Assembly: GCA_025927435.1 (NCBI GenBank)
Contig: JAICLM010000143.1
Span: 1 to 5,728, forward strand
DNA: 5,728 bases
Reading direction: 5' to 3'
Source of the DNA: Thermoleophilia bacterium
GTDB taxonomy: Bacteria > Actinomycetota > Thermoleophilia > Gaiellales > Gaiellaceae
Shown here in pieces: positions 1 to 5,318 of the stretch (the stretch's first letter is position 1; each line of letters starts with the position of its first letter). A program made the position numbers and the translations under genes. The notes under the pieces are model-generated. The model saw only the letters and a list, made by a program, of their open reading frames with translations, was not told the origin of the DNA and did no database searches.

Positions 1-200
1 CCGAAGAGCATGTACGGCAGGAACTGCGCGAACGCCATCACGCCGACGTCGAACGCCGAGTGCGTCAGCTGCAGGACGAACCAGCCGAGCGCGATCCGCT
101 GCATCCACGAGCCGGTCTGCGAGACGATCTGACCGCCGAAGAAGAGGCGGTAGTTGCGATAGCGGAGGCTGTGGAACGTGCGCCGTGCGGCTTTGGTCAC
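1..200 (-). CDS. MFS transporter, N-terminal part (runs off left edge)
   Basis: The reverse strand from a GTG at 198-200 reads 66 full codons, open to the window edge. The product begins VTKAARRTFHSLRYRNYRLF and continues FGGQIVSQTGSWMQRIALGW, then a hydrophobic stretch ending QFLPYMLFG. This N-terminus (RNYRLFF, GxxVSxxGxWMQ, WxVLxLTxS, QFLPxLLFG) is characteristic of major facilitator exporters of the EntS-like / MFS_3 type, which are proton-driven efflux pumps of the inner membrane. Only the first one to two of roughly twelve membrane segments are present, so the substrate cannot be told. The start codon overlaps the marR stop in a GTGA, and a purine-rich AAGGGA lies 5 nt upstream inside marR, so the two genes are almost certainly translationally coupled. 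A MarR-MFS pair usually means substrate-inducible efflux; that role is inferred from context. Confidence 0.85.
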   Translation of the reverse strand, partial: MTKAARRTFHSLRYRNYRLFFGGQIVSQTGSWMQRIALGWFVLQLTHSAFDVGVMAFAQFLPYMLF

Positions 201-652
201 GCGCTTCCCTTCTCGGTCTCGAGCAGGCGGGCGAGCGGCTCGGCCGCGGCGCTCACCGCGGCGAGCTCGGCCGGCGACAGCGCGTTGAGCCGACTCGCGA
301 GCCAGGCGGTTCGGCGGGAGCGGACGCGACGGAGGGTCCGCTGGCCCTCGTCGGTCAGCGTCAGGCCGATGCGGCGCCGGTCGGACTCGCTCTGCGTGCG
401 GGCGACCAGACCGTCGCGCTCGAGCCGGGAGACGCGCTTCGACATCGCGGCCGTCGACACACGCTCCTCCGCCGCGAGCTCACCGACGGTGACGCCCGGG
501 GCGTACTTGATCGCCACGAGCAGGCCGACCTGGTGCGGCGAGACGCCGGCGATCTTCTCCCGGCGCAGGTCGCGGGCCAGGCGGAGCAGCGTGGGGCGGA
601 GGCTGTCGGCCACCGCCATCGCTTCGAGTTGCTGCTTCGTCGTCTGTGCCAT
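197..652 (-). CDS. MarR family transcriptional regulator
   Basis: The 151-residue protein has the usual length of a MarR repressor, a dimeric cytoplasmic winged helix-turn-helix DNA-binding protein often released from DNA by small phenolic or drug-like ligands. Visible parts are an N-terminal dimerisation helix (about 10-35), the segment VTVGELAAEERVSTAAMSKR with the recognition helix around 66-80, the following RLERDGLV, and the wing around 84-99 with the family's DRRR at 91-94. A C-terminal helix (about 125-146) completes the dimer interface. Translation starts at ATG 650-652. No good Shine-Dalgarno precedes it; the expected position is taken up by the edge of a perfect palindrome (663-683), probably its own operator. 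It overlaps the downstream MFS gene by 4 bp (GTGA), which makes that exporter its most likely target. The family assignment is firm; ligand and target are inferred. Confidence 0.93.
   Translation of the reverse strand: MAQTTKQQLEAMAVADSLRPTLLRLARDLRREKIAGVSPHQVGLLVAIKYAPGVTVGELAAEERVSTAAMSKRVSRLERDGLVARTQSESDRRRIGLTLTDEGQRTLRRVRSRRTAWLASRLNALSPAELAAVSAAAEPLARLLETEKGSA
206..211 (-). promoter_or_regulatory. Ribosome binding site for the MFS gene
   Basis: AAGGGA on the minus strand ends 5 nt before the GTG at 198-200 and lies inside the 3' end of marR. It supports the GTG start and the GTGA overlap rather than a later start. Confidence 0.55.
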
Positions 653-662
653 TCGTTAACCA

Positions 663-683
663 GGTTAGCGATAGTCGCTAACC
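663..683. promoter_or_regulatory. Perfect palindrome upstream of marR, probable MarR operator
   Basis: Arms GGTTAGCGA and TCGCTAACC (9 bp, no mismatch) flank a 3-bp TAG spacer. The site ends 10 bp before the marR ATG and begins 13 bp after the ATPase stop codon. Related half-sites flank it: GTTAAC at 655-660, and a further CTAAC (GTTAG on the minus strand) at 687-691. Size, symmetry and the TTAG...CTAA pattern fit a MarR-family operator placed to block transcription or initiation of the marR-MFS unit. It has no T-run on either side, so it is not a rho-independent terminator. Binding by the adjacent MarR protein is inferred. Confidence 0.75.
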
Positions 684-696
684 CGGCTAACGGTCT

Positions 697-1461
697 TTAC
701 AGAATCTTTGAAAGGAACTGCTTCGTGCGCTCGTGCGTGGGCGCCTCGAAGAAGTGTTCGGGCGTGCCGTCCTCGATGATCAGGCCGTCGTCCATCATCA
801 CGACGCGGTTCGCGGCCTTGCGGGCGAAGCCCATCTCGTGGGTGACGACGATCATCGTCGTGCCGGCCCGGGCGAGTTCCTCCATCACCGAGAGCACCTC
901 GCCGGTCACCTCCGGATCGAGTGCGCTGGTCGGCTCGTCGAACAGCATCAGCGCGGGACCCATCGCGAGCGCGCGCGCGATCGCCACCCGCTGCTGCTGC
1001 CCGCCCGACAGCTTGCCGGGATAGGCGTCGACCTTGTCCGCGAGGCCGACGCGGCCGAGCAGCGCCTTCCCGAGACCGACCGCCTGCTCCTTCGGCGTGC
1101 CGAGCACGTGCACCGGCGCCTCGATCACGTTCTCGAGCGCGGTCTTGTGCGGGAAGAGGTTGAAGCGCTGGAAGACCATCCCGATCTGCGTCCGCTGCCG
1201 CGCGATGTTGCGCTCGCTGTCCTCGACGAGCTTCCCCTTCTTCTGCCGGTAGCCGATCAGCTGGCCGTTCACCTCGATCCGGCCGTCGTCGATCTTCTCG
1301 AGGTGGTTGATGCAGCGGAGGAAGGTCGTCTTGCCGGAGCCGGACGGCCCGATGATGCAGACGGTCTCGCCCTTGGTGACCTCGAGCGAGACGCCCTTCA
1401 GCACCTCCAGCCGGCCGAAGCGCTTGTGGACGTCCTCGGAGTGCATGACGACCTCGGTCAT
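697..1461 (-). CDS. Amino-acid ABC importer, ATP-binding subunit (HisP/GlnQ type)
   Basis: This 254-residue ATPase powers uptake by a family-3 polar amino-acid importer at the inner face of the membrane. All catalytic motifs are intact: Walker A GPSGSGKT at 38-45, Q-loop glutamine 98 (VFQRFNLFPH), signature LSGGQ at 151-155, Walker B LMLFDEP at 171-177 with catalytic Glu176, D-loop SALD at 179-182, and H-loop His208. The segment before the Q-loop (about 67-93, rich in Lys/Arg/Glu) is the longer insert seen in HisP/OccP-like members. The ATG at 1459-1461 overlaps the permease stop as ATGA, and GGGGA lies about 11 nt upstream. It is the last gene of the importer cluster; the 44 bp to marR contain no terminator that I can see. 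The subfamily is clear; the exact substrate is not encoded here. Confidence 0.95.
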   Translation of the reverse strand: MTEVVMHSEDVHKRFGRLEVLKGVSLEVTKGETVCIIGPSGSGKTTFLRCINHLEKIDDGRIEVNGQLIGYRQKKGKLVEDSERNIARQRTQIGMVFQRFNLFPHKTALENVIEAPVHVLGTPKEQAVGLGKALLGRVGLADKVDAYPGKLSGGQQQRVAIARALAMGPALMLFDEPTSALDPEVTGEVLSVMEELARAGTTMIVVTHEMGFARKAANRVVMMDDGLIIEDGTPEHFFEAPTHERTKQFLSKIL

Positions 1462-2237
1462 CGGTGCTGAATTCCCCGGCCCCAGGCGGCCATCGGGTTC
1501 CAGGCGTTCTCGAGCCGCTCGCGGAAGCTCAGCTCCTCACCGCGCTCGCTCTCGGTGAGCCGCCGCTCGATCAGCGCCTGGATGAACGTCCACACCGTCG
1601 TGAGCACGAGGTACCAGACGGCGATCGCAAGGAAGTAGTCGGCGATGAAGGTCTGCGAGTAGTTCTGCTCGGAGAACGCGAACAGCTCGAAGACGCCGAT
1701 CGTGTACACGAGCGAGGTGTTCTTCATCATGTTGTTGAACTCGTTCCCGAGCGGCGGCACGATCACCCGCGCCGCCTGCGGCAGGATGATCCGCCGCATC
1801 GCCAGCCCGTACGTCATGCCGACCGAGCGCGCTGCCTCCATCTGGCCCCGGTCGACCGAGTCGATCCCGGCCCGGATGATCTCGCGCATGTAGGCGCCCT
1901 CGTTGACGCTCAGCGCGACGATGCCGGCGATCGCGGCATCGGGGACCGTCCAGAAGCCGAAGTGCAGACTCGGCCAGCTGAAGGCGAAGTAGACGTAGAA
2001 GATCTGGACGAGGAGCGGCGTGCCGCGGAAGATCAGGACGTAGACGCCGGAGATCCAGCGGAACGGGGCGAAGCGCGACATGCGGGCCAGCGCCGCGAGG
2101 AGCCCGAGCAGGACGCCGGCCGCCTGGGACGCGACCGAGATGTAGACCGTCGCCCAGAGCGTGCGGAAGAGGACGTGACTCGGATGGAAGACCTGCTGCC
2201 AGATGACGTGCCAGTCGACTGCGACGAGCCCGTGCAT
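1458..2237 (-). CDS. Amino-acid ABC importer, permease subunit (HisM/GlnP type)
   Basis: The 259-residue integral membrane protein forms the translocation channel. Hydrophobic segments lie at roughly 24-50, 62-85, 99-116 and 203-222. The family-3 permease signature is clear: RGTPLLVQ at 71-78, NEGAYMREIIRAGI at 112-125, and the cytoplasmic EAA loop EAARSVGMT at 134-142 with the conserved proline 153, which docks on the ATPase; NNMMKNTSL follows at 168-176. Only one permease gene is present, so a homodimeric channel is likely. After the last membrane helix there is a charged tail of about 35 residues (from ERRLTESERGEE to the end), longer than in many HisM-like proteins. ATG 2235-2237 has only a weak, distant purine stretch (GGAAA) in the 16-bp gap after the binding-protein gene. 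The 3' end overlaps the ATPase start by 4 bp. Confidence 0.94.
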   Translation of the reverse strand: MHGLVAVDWHVIWQQVFHPSHVLFRTLWATVYISVASQAAGVLLGLLAALARMSRFAPFRWISGVYVLIFRGTPLLVQIFYVYFAFSWPSLHFGFWTVPDAAIAGIVALSVNEGAYMREIIRAGIDSVDRGQMEAARSVGMTYGLAMRRIILPQAARVIVPPLGNEFNNMMKNTSLVYTIGVFELFAFSEQNYSQTFIADYFLAIAVWYLVLTTVWTFIQALIERRLTESERGEELSFRERLENAWNPMAAWGRGIQHR

Positions 2238-2253
2238 CTGGCAGCTGGTTTCC

Positions 2254-3075
2254 CTACTTGTTCTGCAACGCGAACTGAGCCGCCTGCCACTTCGCGAGGA
2301 TCGACTTCATCTTGCCGCTCAGGTACAGCGCCTGGATTGCGTTGTTGACCTTCGCTCCGAGCGGGTCGCCGAGGCGTGTTGCAACGCCCTCGGGCGCAAT
2401 CCCGACCTGCTTGCCCGCGGTCTGGAACTTGTCGCCCGTCTTGCGGATGTAGTAGAGAACGGGGGTGGCGTCCGCGAGGTAGGCGTCGACCTTGCCGGAC
2501 TGGATCGCCGCGGCTGCGCTCGTGTCCGCGGGGTAGCTCCTGATCGTGATCTCGGGCTTCCCCTGCTTCTTCAGGACCTTGTTCTCGGCCTGCAGGGCGG
2601 CGAGCTGAGTCGTCGCTGCCTCGACGGCGGCGGACTTGCCGCTGAGGGAGGCGATGTCCGTGATGTGGGAGGGATTTCCCTTCTTCACCATCAGGAACGT
2701 GCCCACGGTGAGATACGGCGAGAAATGGACCTGCTTCGAGCGCTCCGCGGTGATCGTCATCGAGCTGATGATCGCGTCGCACTTCTTCTGCTTGAGCGCC
2801 GGGATGATCACATCGAAGCCGGTCACCTTGATCTGCGCGGTCGAGCCGAGCTGCTTCGCGATTGCGTTCGCGATGTCGATGTCGTAGCCGGCCGCCTTGC
2901 CGTTGACGATCGACTCCGCCGGCGGGTACGTCGTGTCGACGCAGAAGACAAGTGGGTTCGGAACGGATGAGGCTGCGCCGGTCGTCGTGGTGTTGTCCGA
3001 GCTGCCACCGCCGCCGCAGGCGGCGAGGGTCGAGACCAGCGCCGCAAGCGCAAGGAGCGGGAAGAGACGCTTCAC
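2254..3075 (-). CDS. Amino-acid ABC importer, lipoprotein substrate-binding protein (SBP family 3)
   Basis: The 273-residue protein has a lipoprotein signal: MKRLFPLL, a hydrophobic core, then the lipobox LAAC with lipidated Cys20. A Gly/Ser/Thr-rich linker to about residue 38 tethers it to the outer face of the membrane, as expected for a Gram-positive-type envelope. The mature domain is a bacterial extracellular solute-binding protein family 3: GYDIDIANAIAKQLG at 63-77, then MTITAERSKQVHFSPYL at 106-122 with Arg112, the residue that grips the ligand alpha-carboxylate in HisJ-like proteins. DAYLADATP at 197-205 includes Asp202, the likely counterpart of the ammonium-binding Asp. Keeping both argues for an alpha-amino-acid-like ligand; side-chain specificity cannot be read. 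The start is GTG 3073-3075, supported by a perfect AGGAGG 7 nt upstream. It is followed after 16 bp by the permease and lies 40 bp after the oxygenase gene. Confidence 0.95.
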   Translation of the reverse strand: MKRLFPLLALAALVSTLAACGGGGSSDNTTTTGAASSVPNPLVFCVDTTYPPAESIVNGKAAGYDIDIANAIAKQLGSTAQIKVTGFDVIIPALKQKKCDAIISSMTITAERSKQVHFSPYLTVGTFLMVKKGNPSHITDIASLSGKSAAVEAATTQLAALQAENKVLKKQGKPEITIRSYPADTSAAAAIQSGKVDAYLADATPVLYYIRKTGDKFQTAGKQVGIAPEGVATRLGDPLGAKVNNAIQALYLSGKMKSILAKWQAAQFALQNK

Positions 3076-3082
3076 GGATTGC

Positions 3083-3088
3083 CCTCCT
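3083..3088 (-). promoter_or_regulatory. Strong ribosome binding site for the binding-protein gene
   Basis: AGGAGG on the minus strand lies 7 nt before the GTG at 3073-3075. It fixes the start at GTG and suggests that the binding protein is translated more strongly than the permease, which has only a weak site. Confidence 0.85.
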
Positions 3089-3115
3089 GTGTTCGAGACC
3101 TGCGAGAGAGCGACT

Positions 3116-4174
3116 CTACAGACGGAGGGCAGCGGCGGTGAGCGCCTGGAAATGCGCGATTAGTTGCTCGCTCTCGCTCATGAGTACGCCGTGCTCGACG
3201 GCGCCGGATTCGACGCCGCGCTGCACTCCCTCGACGAGCGTCCGGTCTTCCCGTCCGACCTGGTCGTCGAAGGCGAGGAGGTCGTCGATCCAGGCGGGCT
3301 CGACGTCCGGGCCGAAGAAGTAGTCGAGGAAGCGGTACGTCCGGTCGGGCGCCAGCGGCACGATCGGGCCGATCGAGATGTTCGGGCAACCGGGGAAGAT
3401 GTTGATCCCGAGGTTCGGCCAGAGGAAGTGGAACTGCGCGCGGGGGAGCTCGTCGGCAGGGGTCACGGTGCGGAGCGGGCCGTGCTGGGTCGAGAGGCGC
3501 CCGTCCGTGGAGAGCACGTACGCACCGGGTGAGGTGTCGACGAGCTCGCTGAAGGCGGGATGCGCGACCTGGCAGTGGTAGCACTCGAGGAAGTTCTCGC
3601 TCACGATCTTCCAGTTGGCGGCGATCTCGGCCTCCCAGCGGGAGTGGTGGACGAGCGAGTCGACGTCGAGGCCGAGTTCCGCCACCTGTGCGGGGAGGGA
3701 GCCGAGCGCTTGCGGGAGCGGCTCTGGATCGGGGCCGGCGTTCGCGAAGGCGAACGGGCCCCACGTGTCGACTGCGACGGGGACGAGGCCGAGCTCGTCC
3801 TGCGGGAAGTCCGGCTCCTCCTCGCTGCGCGGCGCTTTGCGGAGCCGGCCGTCGAGCCCGTACGTCCACGCGTGGTACGGGCACTGAAGGGTCTCGCGGC
3901 TCTGCTCGCCGGCGGCGAGCGCGTGACCGCGGTGGCGGCACACGTTGAGGAAGCCGCGCAGGTCGCCGTCGCGGTCGCGGGTGACGACGATCGGCGTCCG
4001 CCCCACCTCGGCGGCGAAGTAGCCGGGCTGCGCGAGCTGTCCGGTGTGGCCGACGTACTGCCAGGCCGGGAGGAGGATCCGCTCCCGCTCGAGCCTGAGG
4101 ATCTCGGGATCCGTGTACCAGCTGTACGGCAGGGTCTTCTCCACCGAGCGAGCGTACCCGCCTCTTTCGGCCAC
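3116..4174 (-). CDS. Rieske non-haem iron oxygenase, alpha (catalytic) subunit
   Basis: The 352-residue protein belongs to the ring-hydroxylating-type oxygenases, which use a [2Fe-2S] Rieske centre and a mononuclear iron to insert oxygen, or to demethylate, using electrons from a separate reductase. The N-terminal Rieske domain (about 35-145) has Cys79-x-His81 in CRHRGH and Cys98-xx-His101 in CPYHAW. The catalytic domain shows NWKIVSENFLECYHCQVAHP at 187-206, giving iron ligands His200 and His205; the third is probably Asp310 in GREDRTLVEGVQRG. Glu197 sits where naphthalene dioxygenase has its bridging Asp205, a feature known from alpha-only enzymes acting on quaternary amines such as CntA. 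No beta subunit or reductase is in the window. The start is uncertain: GTG 4172-4174 has no Shine-Dalgarno and overlaps a palindrome, while GTG at 4142-4144 (VEKTLPYSWYTDPE) fits the family N-terminus better. The substrate is unknown. Confidence 0.9.
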   Translation of the reverse strand: MAERGGYARSVEKTLPYSWYTDPEILRLERERILLPAWQYVGHTGQLAQPGYFAAEVGRTPIVVTRDRDGDLRGFLNVCRHRGHALAAGEQSRETLQCPYHAWTYGLDGRLRKAPRSEEEPDFPQDELGLVPVAVDTWGPFAFANAGPDPEPLPQALGSLPAQVAELGLDVDSLVHHSRWEAEIAANWKIVSENFLECYHCQVAHPAFSELVDTSPGAYVLSTDGRLSTQHGPLRTVTPADELPRAQFHFLWPNLGINIFPGCPNISIGPIVPLAPDRTYRFLDYFFGPDVEPAWIDDLLAFDDQVGREDRTLVEGVQRGVESGAVEHGVLMSESEQLIAHFQALTAAALRL

Positions 4175-4198
4175 GTCCGGTAGCTGCCACCGGACATG
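4172..4198. promoter_or_regulatory. Palindrome A, copy 1 (operator-like)
   Basis: Arms CACGTCCGGT and ACCGGACATG pair at 9 of 10 positions around a 7-bp spacer. The inner 7 bp (GTCCGGT/ACCGGAC) are perfect. Its right arm shares TG (4197-4198) with the next palindrome. A dimeric regulator site is a likely role; the cognate protein is not identified. Confidence 0.6.
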
Positions 4199-4221
4199 TC
4201 TCGGTAACTGATACCGAGACA
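4197..4221. promoter_or_regulatory. Palindrome B, copy 1 (perfect 10-bp arms)
   Basis: Arms TGTCTCGGTA and TACCGAGACA are perfect complements around the 5-bp spacer ACTGA. The half-site resembles that of palindrome A with one base inserted (TGTC-CGGT versus TGTCTCGGT), so one regulator type might read both. As RNA it would also form a strong hairpin, but no T-run follows on either strand. Confidence 0.65.
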
Positions 4222-4287
4222 GGGCCGAGTCGGACGGGCCGGTCGTTTGCTCAAGCGGATTCCCCGGGCGGCCACGCCCGCAGCGGC

Positions 4288-4315
4288 CATGTCAGGTTGC
4301 TGCCTACCGGACATG
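4288..4315. promoter_or_regulatory. Palindrome A, copy 2 (operator-like)
   Basis: Arms CATGTCAGGT and ACCGGACATG match at 9 of 10 positions around an 8-bp spacer. The mismatch (4294) is at a different place from that in copy 1 (4174), so the two copies have lost different bases of the symmetry. Confidence 0.58.
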
Positions 4316-4338
4316 TCTCGGTGACTGATACCGAGACA
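4314..4338. promoter_or_regulatory. Palindrome B, copy 2 (9-bp arms)
   Basis: Arms TGTCTCGGT and ACCGAGACA are perfect. The tenth pair is G-T (4323/4329) instead of A-T. The 5-bp centre ACTGA is the same as in copy 1. Confidence 0.63.
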
Positions 4339-4361
4339 CGGCTGCGTGGGACGATGAGTTC

Positions 4362-5318
4362 GTGCGCGCGATGGTTCTTCACAGGGCCGGGGAGGCGTTG
4401 CGGCTGGAGGACGTGCCGGTGCCCGAGCCGCGGCCGGGGCAGGTGCGGCTGCAGGTCTCGGCGTGCGGCGTCTGTCGCACCGATCTCCACGTCGTCGACG
4501 GCGAGCTGGCGCGCCCGAAGCTTCCCCTCGTTCCCGGCCACCAGGTCGTGGGAAGGATGGAGGACGGGCGCCGGCTCGGTGTGCCCTGGCTCGGCTGGAC
4601 GGACGGCACCTGCCGCTACTGCCTCTCGGGCCGCGAGAACCTCTGCGAGTCCGCCCGCTTCACGGGCTACGACCTCGACGGCGGCTACGCGGAGTGGGTC
4701 GTCGCCGACGAGGGCTACTGCCTGCCGATCCCGGACGAGTACGACGACGTACAAGCTGCGCCGCTGCTCTGCGCGGGCCTGATCGGCTACCGCTCGCTCC
4801 GCCTCGCCGGCGACCCCGAGCGGCTCGGCCTCTACGGCTTCGGCTCGTCGGCGCACATCGTCGTTCAGGTCGCCCGGCACGAGGGGCGCCGAGTGTTCGG
4901 CTTCGTCCGGCCGGGGGACGAGGCGGCAGCAATGTTCGCGCTCGAGCTCGGCTGCGAGTGGGCCGGACCCTCGGACGAGCGGGCTCCCGAAGAGCTCGAC
5001 GCCGCGATCATCTTCGCGCCGGTGGGCGAGCTCGTCCCCGCCGCCCTCCGCGCCGTCGCGCGCGGCGGCATCGTCGTCTGCGCCGGGATCCACATGAGCG
5101 ACATCCCGACCTTCCCGTACGAGCTGCTCTGGGAGGAGCGCGTCATCCGCTCGGTCGCGAACCTGACGCGCCGCGACGGGGAGGAGTTCCTCGCCCTGGC
5201 GCCGCGCGTGCCCGTGCGTACCGAGGTCGAGGAAATCCCGCTCGAGCAGGCAAATGAGGCGCTCGAGCGGCTCCGCTCGGGGCAGATCCAGGGTGCCGCC
5301 GTGCTAAGAGTGGACTAG
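4362..5318 (+). CDS. Zinc-type medium-chain alcohol dehydrogenase (compact, AdhP/AdhA-like)
   Basis: The 318-residue NAD(P)-dependent oxidoreductase probably interconverts an alcohol and an aldehyde in the cytoplasm. MRAMVLHRAG at the N-terminus and CGVCRTDLH at 35-43 place it in the zinc alcohol dehydrogenase branch. Likely catalytic zinc ligands are Cys38 and His60 (PGHQVVG, with Gln instead of the usual Glu after His) plus Cys137 in APLLCAGLIGYRSL. The structural-zinc loop reads TDGTCRYCLSGRENLC (80-95): three cysteines (84, 87, 95) remain and the first is Asp81. The loop between GHQVVG and GVPWLG is about 10 residues shorter than usual, making the protein smaller than the common 330-350. 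The Rossmann domain has GFGSSAH at 159-165. The GTG start is chosen by family N-terminus; ATG 4371 is the alternative. The divergent oxygenase and shared repeats suggest common regulation. Confidence 0.93.
   Translation: MRAMVLHRAGEALRLEDVPVPEPRPGQVRLQVSACGVCRTDLHVVDGELARPKLPLVPGHQVVGRMEDGRRLGVPWLGWTDGTCRYCLSGRENLCESARFTGYDLDGGYAEWVVADEGYCLPIPDEYDDVQAAPLLCAGLIGYRSLRLAGDPERLGLYGFGSSAHIVVQVARHEGRRVFGFVRPGDEAAAMFALELGCEWAGPSDERAPEELDAAIIFAPVGELVPAALRAVARGGIVVCAGIHMSDIPTFPYELLWEERVIRSVANLTRRDGEEFLALAPRVPVRTEVEEIPLEQANEALERLRSGQIQGAAVLRVD

Larger units (their letters stand above)
4168..4225 (+). repeat. Composite palindromic direct repeat, copy 1 (oxygenase side)
   Basis: This 58-bp segment matches 4284-4342 at 53 of 58 aligned positions. 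The differences are 4174 C/T, 4178 C/A, 4182 A/T, 4206 A/G, 4222 G/C and one extra T (4305) in copy 2. It contains two abutting inverted repeats (4172-4198 and 4197-4221). It overlaps the GTG at 4172-4174 proposed as the oxygenase start; if translation begins at 4144, the repeat lies in the leader. Confidence 0.92.
4284..4342 (+). repeat. Composite palindromic direct repeat, copy 2 (dehydrogenase side)
   Basis: The second copy is 59 bp long, in the same orientation as 4168-4225 and offset by 116 bp. It ends 19 bp before the GTG start of the dehydrogenase, a natural position for a repressor site or a leader hairpin. Confidence 0.92.
4175..4361. other. Divergent intergenic control region
   Basis: This 187-bp region separates the minus-strand oxygenase from the plus-strand dehydrogenase and must hold promoters for both. 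About two thirds of it is the two composite repeats. The remaining spacer, 4226-4283, contains only a small GC-rich hairpin (CGGGCG/CGCCCG, 4265-4280). I could not identify a convincing -35/-10 pair in either direction. Confidence 0.8.

Noticed and set aside
663..683. Palindrome after the ATPase gene as a rho-independent terminator
   Set aside because: No T-run follows on the minus strand. The site is close to the marR start and symmetrical like an operator.
185..1470. Long plus-strand open frames opposite marR and the ABC ATPase gene
   Set aside because: Their products are Arg/Ala/Asp-rich with no recognisable motif. They mirror the well-supported minus-strand genes, as expected in GC-rich DNA.
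1464..2970. Plus-strand open frames opposite the permease and binding-protein genes
   Set aside because: They are low-complexity, charged translations with no family motif, antisense to proteins with complete signatures.
3076..3115. Terminator or promoter between the oxygenase and the binding protein
   Set aside because: In 40 bp I see only a strong ribosome binding site and a trivial 4-bp inverted repeat (AGAG/CTCT); nothing supports transcription ending here.
4265..4280. GC-rich hairpin CGGGCG/CGCCCG as a terminator
   Set aside because: It has a short 6-bp stem with no T-run and lies between two divergent promoters, where a terminator is not expected.
3072..4314. Additional minus-strand frames overlapping the oxygenase gene (3072-4190 and 3601-4314)
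   Set aside because: Their products are Arg/Pro/Ser-rich and lack motifs. The frame ending at 3116 carries intact Rieske and iron-ligand motifs.
4168..4342. Repeat pair as a CRISPR array
   Set aside because: There are only two units. Each is internally double-palindromic, the 58-bp repeat is too long, and no cas gene is nearby.
4251..5093. 280-codon minus-strand open frame opposite the dehydrogenase
   Set aside because: The composition is that of an antisense shadow (Ala/Glu/Arg/Val repeats). The plus strand encodes a complete dehydrogenase there.
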